A stretch of 64,000 bases of DNA, from the NCBI GenBank assembly GCA_030426765.1, contig JAUHXV010000002.1, forward strand, positions 172,345 to 236,344. The letters are read 5' to 3'. The stretch is from Bacteroidia bacterium. Lineage in GTDB: Bacteria > Bacteroidota > Bacteroidia > Chitinophagales > Saprospiraceae. A program made the translations under genes and the position numbers. The notes under the pieces are model-generated. The model saw only the letters and a program-made list of their open reading frames with translations, was not told where the DNA came from and did no database searches. Positions 41,567-51,220 of this stretch are shown here, in pieces; positions within the stretch are counted from its first letter, which is position 1; each line of letters opens with the position of its first letter.

Positions 41567-42040
41567 ATGAAGGACCTTAGTTTGTTTTTTGGTTTTACTT
41601 TTTTATTGCTCTCCTTTTCTGTATTTGAGACTAGTGCTCAATCTTTAGGTCAAACAGATACAATCCAAATTTCAGATATACGAGACCAGGGGGTTGCGGT
41701 CTATGATACATCAACTGCCGGGCATGAAGTCAACGAAGTTTCTGTGGATAGATGTTTGAAAGAAAATTCTTCTTCTATGCCCATGAACTACTATGGAGCG
41801 GAGGCCTATCAGATTCATTTCTTTAAGATGTTTGAAGGCAAGCTTAGGAATTATCAGATGTCTCTTATTTGCGATGTTGATTTTGATAAAGCTGCTTATG
41901 AGTGGCTGGATGATATTACGGTTTCGGTTACACTATTTAATTCAACCACCGGTTTCCGAAAAAATATTAAGCTCGTTCAAACTTTTAGTAAAAGCAGTTC
42001 TGCGGGTGTTGTGACGGAAAGCCTCAATCCCCGATATTGA
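41567..42040 (+). CDS. small secreted protein, surface module
   Basis: 157 residues from the ATG at 41567; a TTG eight codons upstream lies before the signal peptide (MKDLSLFFGFTFLLLSFSVF). The mature part (about 25-157) is beta-rich with DTIQISDIRDQGVAVYDTST and DITVSVTLFNSTTGFRK; no family is recognised. It follows the SprB-repeat gene after 35 bases in the same direction and is richer in A/T. It may be a third member of the surface module. Confidence 0.6.
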   Translation: MKDLSLFFGFTFLLLSFSVFETSAQSLGQTDTIQISDIRDQGVAVYDTSTAGHEVNEVSVDRCLKENSSSMPMNYYGAEAYQIHFFKMFEGKLRNYQMSLICDVDFDKAAYEWLDDITVSVTLFNSTTGFRKNIKLVQTFSKSSSAGVVTESLNPRY

Positions 42041-42141
42041 TCGGCATAAATAGCATCACTGGCCACATCCAGCCTTTTTCCCAGGCCGAGAACTTAAGAG
42101 TTGTGGAAAATCTGATACAAAATTAAATCAATCGAATCCCC

Positions 42142-44112
42142 CTACGACTTATCCTCCCCCTTCAAATATTTATCAAACCAGGCCATCAGACGAAGATTAT
42201 AATCATACCGCGCTGTAGAATGTGCATTGCCATGTCCCTCACCCGGATACAAAACAAGTTCTACTGGTGTATCAGTTCTGCTTTTGACGTGGCGATAAAG
42301 CTCCATAGACTGTGAAGGATGCACCCGCGTATCGTTCTTGCCATGCATGATCAGCAAAGGCGTCTTGCACTGATCCGCATAATAAATCGGGCTTCGCTTC
42401 AGAAAGAAATCATAGTCTTCATAAACCCACTTGCGCGCATGCACCAGGTACTCTTCATTCGGAATATCTGTTGTACCCCATTTCGAGACCTTGTCACTGA
42501 TACCGACAAACATCACGCCGGCTGCAAAGCGATCAGAATACCGTGTCGCAAACCATCCGGTCGCATAACCCCCGTACGAACCTCCGGTCACACCAACTTT
42601 TGATTTATCGACCAATCCCTGATCGATGAGATAGTCAATGCCATCAATCACATCATCAAATTCTTTCCCGGCCGCATCGCCCTGACTGGTCAGGGTAAAC
42701 GCATGGCCACGACCCGTAGAACCTCTGTAATTCGGATAGAAGACCGCATATCCTTTTCCGGCGGCAACCTGACCTGCATTGCCATAGCCGGTCAGCCAGC
42801 CATTGTTGTAATGCGACTCCGGTCCACCATGCACGACGGTAATCAACGGATAGCGCTTTCCTGATGCTTCATTAAGCGGATGGATCAGAATACCTTCTAT
42901 TTCCAATCCATCTTTTGCTTTGTATCGTATCACTTCCTGCCTGGCAAAACTGATTTCGTCCAGCCATGGATTACTATTGGTCAGCCTGGTAAAGTCAGAT
43001 TTTCCTTTTTCCGCAACAAACAATTCAGATGGGTGATTGTATCGATCAGCAACCACCAGCAAGTTACCATTAGAGGCTTTTTCAACATGATCAATATTAA
43101 ATCCCATTTCAATTTTCATGAGATCCGGTTTTGCTTTCGCTTTCGTTTTAATGCTACCCAAAACAGACTCGCATCCAACGCTACCCAGGAAATCAATCTG
43201 ATCATTTTCTGTCCAGGCGATTCCTTCAAATTTTCCTTCCCATCCCGCATGAAGCATCGTAGGCTTACCTCCCGTTGATGGAGCCACAAACAGTCGACCA
43301 TCAGTTGGGTCGTTTATATCCGCACCAGCTATAAAAGCAATCTGGTTGCCATCCGGACTCCAGACCAGATCACTGGATTTTCCCTGGTGGTCCACTTTTC
43401 CGACGACTTGCATACCGGCCACATCGATGATCGTAATGGTCTTGGCCATATACGAGTCATCCACAAGCGGAGTAGGCGCAATGGCGCATAAAATTTTTGA
43501 ACCGTCAGGACTCCACACCGGGTGGCTGAAGTTTCCTTCGACAGTGATTTCTTTTGCTTCGCCCTTTCCGGGGGAAACAACATATAAGCGATCGAAAGCC
43601 AGATCCTGTTCGTAAAGTTCAGGTTGATACGGCAGATCACTCTTTCCTTTTTCATTCGGCTGGCTGGCAATAAATGCCAGATTTTTTCCATCCGGAGACC
43701 ACGCGTAAGTCTGGACAGACGTTTTAAAATTATAGAGCAGCGACGCCTCTCCTCCATTCAATCCGATCTCGTACAAACCGGTGACCTTGTCATCATCAAG
43801 GCGATTCAGAAAAGTGATCGTCTGATGTCCCGGTCTGAATGTTTCCTGCCGTACACTTCCCCGTGTCACAAAAGCAGTGGACTCGCCGGAAGCGGCATTG
43901 ATGAGATGAAGTTGATTGCGGGCCACTTTGTTTTCAACTGTCGGATCAGACTGAACGCGAACGGTGTAGGCAACGTGCTGACCATCATGTGACCAGGTGG
44001 CGGAAGAGACGCCTTTGAGCAAAGCCACATCCATAGGTGTCATGGTGCGGGTGTCCTGCGCCTGCATCACGAGGCCGCAAAGAAGGAGAAGAAGTGTTGA
44101 AATGTATTTCAT
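42142..44112 (-). CDS. S9 family prolyl oligopeptidase-like peptidase
   Basis: 656 residues with a signal peptide to about 18. The N-terminal half (about 30-380) is a PD40-type beta-propeller with repeated WSPDGKNLAFIAS-like blades. The C-terminal alpha/beta-hydrolase domain carries the catalytic triad Ser512 (GGSYGGYATG), Asp594 (HGKNDTRVHP) and His627 (GEGHGNAH). Such enzymes release dipeptides or cleave acylaminoacyl or prolyl bonds in the periplasm. The gene is transcribed away from pntAb. Confidence 0.92.
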   Translation of the reverse strand: MKYISTLLLLLCGLVMQAQDTRTMTPMDVALLKGVSSATWSHDGQHVAYTVRVQSDPTVENKVARNQLHLINAASGESTAFVTRGSVRQETFRPGHQTITFLNRLDDDKVTGLYEIGLNGGEASLLYNFKTSVQTYAWSPDGKNLAFIASQPNEKGKSDLPYQPELYEQDLAFDRLYVVSPGKGEAKEITVEGNFSHPVWSPDGSKILCAIAPTPLVDDSYMAKTITIIDVAGMQVVGKVDHQGKSSDLVWSPDGNQIAFIAGADINDPTDGRLFVAPSTGGKPTMLHAGWEGKFEGIAWTENDQIDFLGSVGCESVLGSIKTKAKAKPDLMKIEMGFNIDHVEKASNGNLLVVADRYNHPSELFVAEKGKSDFTRLTNSNPWLDEISFARQEVIRYKAKDGLEIEGILIHPLNEASGKRYPLITVVHGGPESHYNNGWLTGYGNAGQVAAGKGYAVFYPNYRGSTGRGHAFTLTSQGDAAGKEFDDVIDGIDYLIDQGLVDKSKVGVTGGSYGGYATGWFATRYSDRFAAGVMFVGISDKVSKWGTTDIPNEEYLVHARKWVYEDYDFFLKRSPIYYADQCKTPLLIMHGKNDTRVHPSQSMELYRHVKSRTDTPVELVLYPGEGHGNAHSTARYDYNLRLMAWFDKYLKGEDKS

Positions 44113-44145
44113 TGGTAACGGTTAATTATTTGTGGTAAACGTCTG

Positions 44146-44153
44146 CAAATCTA
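44146..44153 (-). promoter_or_regulatory. TAGATTTG -7 promoter box of the S9 peptidase gene
   Basis: Reads TAGATTTG on the minus strand, an exact TAnnTTTG match about 34 bases before the start codon. No TTG is seen at the usual -33 distance. Confidence 0.4.
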
Positions 44154-44234
44154 TCATTTATTCATTTTTTCACCTTCTCATTAGTCGTCTTGCAGACAGT
44201 TTTCATCGAGGATGGCTACATCCCTTATTTTCTA

Positions 44235-44242
44235 TACATTTG
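44235..44242 (+). promoter_or_regulatory. TACATTTG -7 promoter box of pntAb-pntB
   Basis: TACATTTG 35 bases before the pntAb start fits TAnnTTTG. The -33 element is not clear. Confidence 0.4.
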
Positions 44243-44276
44243 TTCATCTTAATAAAGACCAAATCAGAAGCATACT

Positions 44277-44600
44277 ATGATCTTACTATCTGAAGTTCAG
44301 GGCTTTCTCACCTCACTGGATATCTGGGACATCTGTTTTATCCTGCTTTTAGCCGTATTTCTGGGGATTGAAGTCATCAGCAACGTGCCGGCCATCCTGC
44401 ATACTCCGCTGATGAGTGGGGCCAATGCCATCCATGGGGTCGTCATCGTGGGGAGTATCATCGTCATGGGCCATACCAGCCCGGACAACTACCTGGCATT
44501 GACACTTGGTTTCCTGGCCGTCGTCCTCGGGACGCTCAACGTCGTCGGAGGATTTGTGGTCACCCATCGGATGCTTCAGATGTTTAAGAAAAAGAAATAA
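44277..44600 (+). CDS. pntAb: proton-translocating transhydrogenase subunit PntAb (membrane part of alpha)
   Basis: 107 residues with three hydrophobic helices, matching the separate membrane part of the alpha subunit in three-polypeptide transhydrogenases: IFLGIEVISNVPAILHTPLMSG-type helix/loop (read in pieces), ANAIHGVVIVG and the last helix ending in a Lys-rich tail. The enzyme couples proton entry to hydride transfer from NADH to NADP+. pntB follows after 48 bases. The NAD-binding subunit PntAa is not encoded in this window, though it usually precedes this gene. Confidence 0.9.
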   Translation: MILLSEVQGFLTSLDIWDICFILLLAVFLGIEVISNVPAILHTPLMSGANAIHGVVIVGSIIVMGHTSPDNYLALTLGFLAVVLGTLNVVGGFVVTHRMLQMFKKKK

Positions 44601-44648
44601 CCTTCCTGCTCAAACCCTTCACCTTCACTGTTTACACATTTTTTGCAA

Positions 44649-46052
44649 ATGGATTACAGCGCTATTTTAAAAGTATGTTACCTCCTCGGTAGTCTGTCCT
44701 TTATTGTCGGATTGAAGATGCTGTCTCGCCCGGACACAGCTAAAAGAGGAAATCTCTATGCCGGTTTGGGTATGCTGATTGCTATCGCCGGAACGATCCT
44801 GTTTCACCAAAGCGTCAATCACGCCACTGGAGAAGTTACACGGATCGGTAATCTGCCGTACATTTTTGGCGCGATTCTGATCGGTACCGTGCTGGGCTAC
44901 TTCATCGCCATGAAAGTCAAGATGACCGCCATGCCGCAGATGGTTTCGCTGTTTAACGGAATGGGAGGTGCCTGTGCCGCATTGATCGGATTGGTGGAAA
45001 TGAATACGCATCACCCTGAGATATTTGGAGAGCGACTGATCATCTTTTTGAGTCTGATGATCGGTTCCGTGTCCTTTGCAGGAAGTATGATCGCCTACGG
45101 CAAATTGGAAGGGAAAATCAGAGATATAGGAAGCAAAATTCTCCAGGTATCCAACAACACAATTGTTTTTGTGCTGATTGGTGCCATCATCTTTTTATCG
45201 ATGAGCGGTCCCTGGAGTGATGGATTTATCTGGCTCATTTTTGTCGCTTCCCTGGTGTACGGTGTGCTCTTTGTGATGCCGATTGGCGGTGCGGACATGC
45301 CGGTGGTCATCTCGCTCCTCAACTCCTTTACAGGTATAGCAGCTGCCCTCGGTGGTTTTATGTATGACAACCAGGTAATGCTGACGGGTGGAATCCTGGT
45401 GGGAAGTGCCGGAACAATACTTACGGTGCTGATGTGTCAGGCGATGAATCGCAGTTTGTGGAATGTGATCAGCGGTGCGTTTAGCGCAACGGGTCCATCC
45501 GGAAAATCCACCGAAGGATTGTCTATTAGTGAAATCAACGCCACCGACACAGCCATCATGTGTGCGTACGCACAGCGCGTGGTGATCGTACCGGGTTACG
45601 GACTTGCCGTAGCACAGGCGCAGCATACATGTCATGAATTTGAAAAAGCGCTCGAAGCGAAAGGCGTCGAAGTCAATTTTGCCATTCACCCTGTCGCCGG
45701 TCGTATGCCGGGACACATGAATGTACTTTTGGCAGAAGCCGATGTGCCTTATGACAAGTTGAAAGAGATGGAAGACATCAATCCGCAGCTTCCCAATACG
45801 GATGTGCTGATCGTGATTGGTGCCAATGACGTGGTCAATCCATGTGCGGAGACAGATCCATCTTCACCAATATATGGCATGCCGATCATTAAGGCCAATA
45901 CTGCCAAAAACATCATCGTCATGAAGCGTTCGATGGCCAAAGGATATGCCGGTATTGAAAATGAACTCTTCTATGATCGGAAGACGAAGATGCTGTTTGG
46001 CGACGCCAAAGCTTCTTTGGAAAAGTTGATCGCAGAGCTTAAGGACGTGTAA
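44649..46052 (+). CDS. pntB: NAD(P) transhydrogenase subunit beta
   Basis: 467 residues from the ATG at 44649; a TTG two codons earlier is less likely. The first ~270 residues form eight or nine membrane helices with the conserved FNGMGGACAALIGLVE and PIGGADMPVVISLLNSFTG. The C-terminal ~190 residues are the NADP(H)-binding domain III with VPGYGLAVAQAQH, HPVAGRMPGHMNVLLAEA, GANDVVNP and KRSMAKGYAG. The beta subunit carries the proton path and binds NADP(H); it must assemble with PntAb and PntAa. Confidence 0.95.
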   Translation: MDYSAILKVCYLLGSLSFIVGLKMLSRPDTAKRGNLYAGLGMLIAIAGTILFHQSVNHATGEVTRIGNLPYIFGAILIGTVLGYFIAMKVKMTAMPQMVSLFNGMGGACAALIGLVEMNTHHPEIFGERLIIFLSLMIGSVSFAGSMIAYGKLEGKIRDIGSKILQVSNNTIVFVLIGAIIFLSMSGPWSDGFIWLIFVASLVYGVLFVMPIGGADMPVVISLLNSFTGIAAALGGFMYDNQVMLTGGILVGSAGTILTVLMCQAMNRSLWNVISGAFSATGPSGKSTEGLSISEINATDTAIMCAYAQRVVIVPGYGLAVAQAQHTCHEFEKALEAKGVEVNFAIHPVAGRMPGHMNVLLAEADVPYDKLKEMEDINPQLPNTDVLIVIGANDVVNPCAETDPSSPIYGMPIIKANTAKNIIVMKRSMAKGYAGIENELFYDRKTKMLFGDAKASLEKLIAELKDV

Positions 46053-46072
46053 TCCAAACGAAACAAGCTGGT

Positions 46073-47587
46073 TCACTGCGGTAGTATGCCGATGTGTTTC
46101 AACCAGTTTATCTTATCGCTGGTATAGCCTGTGCATATTTTGTATTCCGGCGTCATCATGCTGTGGTCACCTCGCGGATAAATAATGGTGGTCACACGTT
46201 CAGGATGGGCCAACTGCGGAAGCAGATTTCTTAAGCTTCCTTCCCTATCCACGCGCTGATCATTTTCGCCATACTGTAAGAGTAAAGGCGATATGATTTT
46301 TCCGGCTTCCTGCACGGTTCGGTCGTTTTCCAAATCCGCTTTGTGTGGAGAAATAGGAATATCTGTGCTATTTGGTGGCAGAAACAATCGGTCACTTATA
46401 CTGCGGTACACGTTTGCTTTTTCGATCGTGGCAGGATCAATTTCACCGCTTAGAATTCCATCATAATACTCATTCCAAATCTCCTGAATCTTCATGTTGT
46501 CGGATTGCCGGAGGCCTAAATTGCGGTGGTGGTGATCCATGGCAAAGAGTTGCCCTTCACGCATCGTCATGTGCGGGCCGGCCACCGATATGGCAAAGGC
46601 AAGATCGGCACCTAAGTCGATGGCCATCATTAAAGCAATTCTTCCCCCTTCACTGGGACCGTGTACGCCGATTTTATTCTTATCCACCTTTGGATGATGC
46701 TGAAGATATCGGAACACCGTCTTGTACTGTTCGTTAGTCTCTTCGAACGTTTGAAAATTAAAATGTCCCTCTCCTTTCGATTTTCCGTTTCCGGCTTTAT
46801 CAAATACCAGTGCAGCCATTCCATGTGCAGCAAAAAGACGAGCCTCATAGATGTAGTTGTCCATACCGACCGCGCCTCCACCCGGAAGAATCAGACATGC
46901 GGGAGCAGGTTGGTCCGTTTGGGGTAGGAAAAGTTGGGCATACAAGGTATCACCAACAACCGGAATCCACAGTTCGTCAATTGTAAAGTCTGGAATGCGT
47001 TGTAAGGCGTACGAAGCACCATGTATATCGTGAATAGTGAGCAACTGATACTTCCCATTTTTATTTTCTGAAAATTCAGATCGTTCGCCCGAAACGCTCC
47101 AAAAGGTTTTATCGCCAATAGGCTTAAGGGACATCGACTCTTCTGAGTAAGGGGACATCAGATGCAGATAGTTGAATCTGGCATAGATGATAGCCCGGCG
47201 GTTTTGTTCATCGCTATACACACCTGCATAACTGGATAGGTCTTCAGGGGAAACAGGTCCCAGTTGTTCAACCAGATGAATGTCCTGTTGTCCGGATGGG
47301 AGCGCCAGCGTTCCAGTCAGTTTACCGGCTTCGAAATGCGTTTTAAATTTCCAAGGTGTTCCCTGGCGAGTGAATTGCCATTCCTGATGGCCTGTGTTTT
47401 GTAATGACACAGGAAAACGCTCATCACGATCCAGATATGGTATGGAAAAAGTGCAGGTGTCATCCTGACAGACGAGTTTGACATACGCAAAGGTGTTGCG
47501 ATAGAATATTTGACCGACGTAGGATTGTGCTTCGGCTAAAATAGGGCCCATCAAGGTGAGCGCTATGATCCACTTTGAAATTTTCAT
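46073..47587 (-). CDS. secreted alpha/beta hydrolase, S9/dienelactone-hydrolase-like
   Basis: 504 residues from the ATG at 47585-47587, at the start of the signal peptide MKISKWIIALTLMGPILAEA. An N-terminal beta-rich region (about 25-220) is followed by an alpha/beta hydrolase: LILPGGGAVGMDNYIYEARLF, the nucleophile turn HGPSEGGRIALMMA, and an Asp/His pair near QYGENDQRVDREGS and YPRGDHSMM. It is an esterase or peptidase of broad type, acting in the periplasm. It ends convergently with pntB. Confidence 0.82.
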   Translation of the reverse strand: MKISKWIIALTLMGPILAEAQSYVGQIFYRNTFAYVKLVCQDDTCTFSIPYLDRDERFPVSLQNTGHQEWQFTRQGTPWKFKTHFEAGKLTGTLALPSGQQDIHLVEQLGPVSPEDLSSYAGVYSDEQNRRAIIYARFNYLHLMSPYSEESMSLKPIGDKTFWSVSGERSEFSENKNGKYQLLTIHDIHGASYALQRIPDFTIDELWIPVVGDTLYAQLFLPQTDQPAPACLILPGGGAVGMDNYIYEARLFAAHGMAALVFDKAGNGKSKGEGHFNFQTFEETNEQYKTVFRYLQHHPKVDKNKIGVHGPSEGGRIALMMAIDLGADLAFAISVAGPHMTMREGQLFAMDHHHRNLGLRQSDNMKIQEIWNEYYDGILSGEIDPATIEKANVYRSISDRLFLPPNSTDIPISPHKADLENDRTVQEAGKIISPLLLQYGENDQRVDREGSLRNLLPQLAHPERVTTIIYPRGDHSMMTPEYKICTGYTSDKINWLKHIGILPQ

Positions 47588-47816
47588 GTAAGGTTGCTTA
47601 AATAATGATGACCATATGGGATAACGCACCACAATATAACGTATAAATAAGTTATATGGCTAAAATATGCGTTTATTGTCATCTTTTTTGAGAATAGCAC
47701 TCAGAAATCGAACAGGGATAGAACGCTGACCAGAAAGGAGAAATGCCAATACACCTGACTATAACGTACCCCGTGAGACCTCTGAAATCATTATTTTGGA
47801 TCGCTATTCGATCTAC

Positions 47817-48332
47817 ATGCCAACAATACTTCGCGCCCAAAAAGAGGATTATCCACTACTGACACAGATCGGAGTCCCTTCCTTCCTGGCCGCGCATGGT
47901 CACAGCGCCACCAAAGAGGTTGTAGAGGCTTTTATGAAAGCGAATTACTCAGAAGCCGCATTTGAGCGAGAGCTAAGCAACGATCAAAATATCTACCACG
48001 TCCTGTTTCACGAACAAGCTCCGGTCGGCTATGCCAAAATCCTGTTGAATGCCACCCACCCGGACATCGCACAACCAAACGTGACGAAACTTGAGCGATT
48101 GTATTTGCTCAAAGAATATTTTGGCCTTGGATTGGCGCAGCAACTCGTCCAGTTTAATATCGAATACGCTAGACAGTTTGACCAGGCAGGCATGTGGCTG
48201 CACGTCTGGATTGAAAACAAACGAGCTGTCGCTTTTTATAAAAAAATGGGATTTAAAGTGATCGGTGCCTACGATTTTAAACTCACGGATGATCACTACA
48301 ACCCCAACCACCATATGTACCTGGAATTCTGA
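47817..48332 (+). CDS. GNAT family N-acetyltransferase
   Basis: 171 residues from the ATG at 47817; the frame could also start at a TTG seven codons upstream. The GNAT fold is clear: acetyl-CoA loop in LKEYFGLGLAQQLVQF with the R/Q-x-x-G-x-G/A type pattern, then WLHVWIENKRAVAFYKKMGFKVIG. It would acetylate an amine on a small molecule or protein; the substrate is unknown. It stands alone between two leftward genes. Confidence 0.87.
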   Translation: MPTILRAQKEDYPLLTQIGVPSFLAAHGHSATKEVVEAFMKANYSEAAFERELSNDQNIYHVLFHEQAPVGYAKILLNATHPDIAQPNVTKLERLYLLKEYFGLGLAQQLVQFNIEYARQFDQAGMWLHVWIENKRAVAFYKKMGFKVIGAYDFKLTDDHYNPNHHMYLEF

Positions 48333-48350
48333 AGCACCGTATGCGTGACG

Positions 48351-49766
48351 TCAATGCTTGATAAATTTCTGATGAAAGCGAACTCCATTCATATCAGTGA
48401 GTAGCAGAACATACAAACCTTCAGAAAGAGCATCTACGTGCAGACGGTTGGAATACCACTGACGCAACAATCGTTGTCCGGACAATGCGTATACTTCCAA
48501 CTGACGAATGGACTCAGCAGGCATATCGACGGTTAAAATGGCATTAGCCGGATTTGGAAATATGCCCACTGTTGATTGTGCAGGAGAAAAGGAGGATGTT
48601 GTCTCTCCGTACTCGTAGGCTCCAACATCTATTCGCCCATTGACGATCGAACGATTTTCTAAAAGTGTGGGATGCGCATACGCATAGTCCGGGGTCAGCG
48701 AGTAGCCATTGACCGGGTCCAGCACCTCACCCGAATCAACAGCCGGAGAGTTACTCGCAACATGATAGTCATACCCGGCTTCATCTTCAAATCCCATATC
48801 GTCAATGATCGTGGAGATGATATTACTTCCGGTTGAAGTAGTGGTACCTTTTATGGTCGTTCCCGTTCCGGCAAAAATATTATTGTGCACTAAAGCGATT
48901 TCTGTTCCGTCCTGGATATCAAGAAAATTACACGAAGCCATTCGCTTGTTGACCATCGTATTGTGCACCACATACAGATGCGCATTGTCATTGCTCAAAC
49001 CTTCTTTTCCATACCCGATCAGTGTATTGTTTTCCGCATTTGGTCCTTGCATCAACAGGTTGCCCATAATGATCGTAAAGCCACCGTTGGACAGATCAAT
49101 CAAACGACTCGAAAACCCGGTTTCCTCATCCATGATACGATTATAGTAGATAAAGTTTTCGTTTGCCCTGGACTTTAGGTTGTGTCCGATTTTCGCGTGA
49201 TGCGAATAGTTGTACCGAAACGTGAGTGAGTTAACATGCCCCACATATAAGTTGTGCGAAAACCCATCTCCGTATCCGTTATGACCAAACTCGGAATACT
49301 CGATCAGGATATCCCCGGCATAGGGATTACTGGTCAGGATCCCATTTTCATTGTCATGAAAGTAGCAATGACGAACAGTGATACCCGTTCCATCAAGGCG
49401 GATGCCGGCTCCGTTTTTATCGGGCACCACCGCTCCGGAAAATTCAATATTCTCAACAGTGATATTATCACCAGCCAGGACCCAGATACCTTTCCCCTGT
49501 ATGTATTTTCCGTCTGCAATGAGATGTGGTCTTCCATTGACCCCTTTAATCACAAGTTCATCCGCCTGCCACACAGCCAGCGTTTGCGTGCCTACATAGG
49601 TCTCTCCATCGATCTCAATGGTATCACCATCCTGCACGACACCCGCCTGGTAAAGTGCATTGGGAGATGTATATGTCCTTTCTGGCCCAACAGAAAACAC
49701 TTCAGCCCGAATCGTAGCGACTGTCAGAAGACACCAAATAAGCGACAAAAAAGAGTACAGTTGCAT
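48351..49766 (-). CDS. right-handed beta-helix protein with T9SS sorting domain
   Basis: 471 residues. Signal peptide to about 21; residues about 30-370 form a parallel beta-helix with successive rungs (ELVIKGVNGRPHLIADG, NITVENIEFSGAV, GITVRHCYFHDNENGILTSN, FTIIMGNLLMQG), a fold of polysaccharide lyases and surface proteins. The C-terminal ~75 residues are a T9SS sorting domain (VGIFPNPANAILTVDMP, LEVYALSGQRLLRQW and a final LYVLLLTDMNGVRFHQKFIKH-type end). It is likely secreted and may act on or bind glycans. It lies 3 bases downstream of the esterase gene, so both form an operon. Confidence 0.85.
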   Translation of the reverse strand: MQLYSFLSLIWCLLTVATIRAEVFSVGPERTYTSPNALYQAGVVQDGDTIEIDGETYVGTQTLAVWQADELVIKGVNGRPHLIADGKYIQGKGIWVLAGDNITVENIEFSGAVVPDKNGAGIRLDGTGITVRHCYFHDNENGILTSNPYAGDILIEYSEFGHNGYGDGFSHNLYVGHVNSLTFRYNYSHHAKIGHNLKSRANENFIYYNRIMDEETGFSSRLIDLSNGGFTIIMGNLLMQGPNAENNTLIGYGKEGLSNDNAHLYVVHNTMVNKRMASCNFLDIQDGTEIALVHNNIFAGTGTTIKGTTTSTGSNIISTIIDDMGFEDEAGYDYHVASNSPAVDSGEVLDPVNGYSLTPDYAYAHPTLLENRSIVNGRIDVGAYEYGETTSSFSPAQSTVGIFPNPANAILTVDMPAESIRQLEVYALSGQRLLRQWYSNRLHVDALSEGLYVLLLTDMNGVRFHQKFIKH

Positions 49767-49769
49767 AGA

Positions 49770-50987
49770 CTAGTGTTTCAACAAACCCTCCAGTTTATTT
49801 CTGGAAAAAACATTCTCGCGGATGGCCAGTGCCTGCTTAAAAGACTGAATCGCATTCTCTTTGTCTTCCATCGCAACATAATAGTCGCCCAACGAATCAT
49901 AGACATTAAAGCTTTCAGGATAATGGCTGACATTCATTTTAAAAAAATATTCGGCCTGCTGCATGTTTTCGTTTCGCATGGCCATATAACCAAGGCTGTT
50001 GACCATATTTTCCGGAGGGTGTACGGTGTACCCCATTTTTTCAGAAACATTATTGAAATGATCTTCAATGTCATCTCCCACCATTTTGGTGGTGTCATTA
50101 AATGCTTCAAGATCGATTTCAAAAGAAAAGAAATCAAAGATAAAACGCAGTGCATCGTATTCCGTGATGAGTGGAACGGAACCATGATCATCATCTTGGT
50201 AATATTTGTAGCGATAGCGGAGACCGTTTTGTGGGTTTTTATCCAGAAGTTTGCTGAGATCAAGGATTGAACGCTGATGGTTGGTTGCTTCAGAGGTATC
50301 CTTTTTCAGTTTTTTCAAAGACATATCTGCAGGCATGGTGTTCGCAATACCCAAATAGAGTGACTTGCCGGTAAAATCCTTTTCCTTCAACAGATCCCCT
50401 GCCTCCGAAAGGAGATGCCTGTCGTCCCACCACATACTGGGATCAATGGAGATATACGCATTAAAAAGATCAGGATGGTGAAGCAAAATGTGCATCGCGG
50501 TCAGCCCACCCAAAGAATGGCCGATCAGCATGCGGTAAGGTTGGGTCGGGTAGTGGGCTTCGACATAAGGCATGAGTTCTTTTTCTAAAAAAGCGATAAA
50601 GTTTTCACCTCCACCGGAGTTTTCAGCGAGTGGCCCTTCAGATGTTTCGGTCGGAGTCAGGTCTCTGCTGCGAACAGTATTTTCTATGCCGACGACAATC
50701 ATTTCCGGACATAAGGTATTACCATTGGTCGTGCTGAGCTGATGGATCATTCCGACCACCGAAAGAAAATGTCCGGGTCCATCCAACAGATAAACAACAG
50801 GATATTTTTGTTTTGAACAGATATCCTGATCGCCTCCATTGGGTACATACACCCACACTTTTCTTTGTTCACCCAGAATCTCAGACTGGAGGCTATCAAT
50901 GGTTCCGATGATTATTTGATTGACAGCTTGCCCATGTAGCAGAGTTTGTGAAGCGAGCAGAAGCAGAAAAAAAAGAAAAATGCGCAT
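49770..50987 (-). CDS. alpha/beta hydrolase esterase (Fes/IroE-like) with TPR tail
   Basis: 405 residues from the ATG at 50985-50987, which opens the signal peptide MRIFLFFLLLLASQTLLHGQ. The hydrolase domain resembles periplasmic siderophore esterases and related enzymes: VWVYVPNGGDQ, YPVVYLLDGPGHF, the nucleophile turn LIGHSLGGLTAMHIL and a C-terminal region with the His in DDDHGSVP. Two TPR-like helix pairs (about 330-400) follow, with FNVYDSLGDYYVAMEDKENA. It precedes a beta-helix T9SS protein in the same operon and probably acts on an ester at the envelope. Confidence 0.85.
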   Translation of the reverse strand: MRIFLFFLLLLASQTLLHGQAVNQIIIGTIDSLQSEILGEQRKVWVYVPNGGDQDICSKQKYPVVYLLDGPGHFLSVVGMIHQLSTTNGNTLCPEMIVVGIENTVRSRDLTPTETSEGPLAENSGGGENFIAFLEKELMPYVEAHYPTQPYRMLIGHSLGGLTAMHILLHHPDLFNAYISIDPSMWWDDRHLLSEAGDLLKEKDFTGKSLYLGIANTMPADMSLKKLKKDTSEATNHQRSILDLSKLLDKNPQNGLRYRYKYYQDDDHGSVPLITEYDALRFIFDFFSFEIDLEAFNDTTKMVGDDIEDHFNNVSEKMGYTVHPPENMVNSLGYMAMRNENMQQAEYFFKMNVSHYPESFNVYDSLGDYYVAMEDKENAIQSFKQALAIRENVFSRNKLEGLLKH

Positions 50988-51161
50988 AGCCAAAATGAAT
51001 TTTTTAATAAACAGGTATCTGTTAGGAACGAATAAAGCAGTCAGATTGTATGCGTCATTCACCTGACGGATTCACAATAAAGATAATGTGCAAATCATGT
51101 TCGTAATGTTTTGACATGCTTTCGTTCCTCGGTATATCACTAAGCCCATATAAAGCGCAAA

Positions 51162-51190
51162 GGGCCGCCTCTGTAGACAGAGACAGCCCC
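51162..51190 (-). terminator. hairpin terminator of the two-domain lipoprotein gene
   Basis: GGGC...CTCTGT-AG-ACAGAG...GCCC forms a two-part stem. On the minus strand it is followed by CTTTGCGCTTTATAT, a weak T-rich tail. Confidence 0.5.
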
Positions 51191-51220
51191 ATAACACCCT
51201 ATTGCTTGATGTTCTATAGT

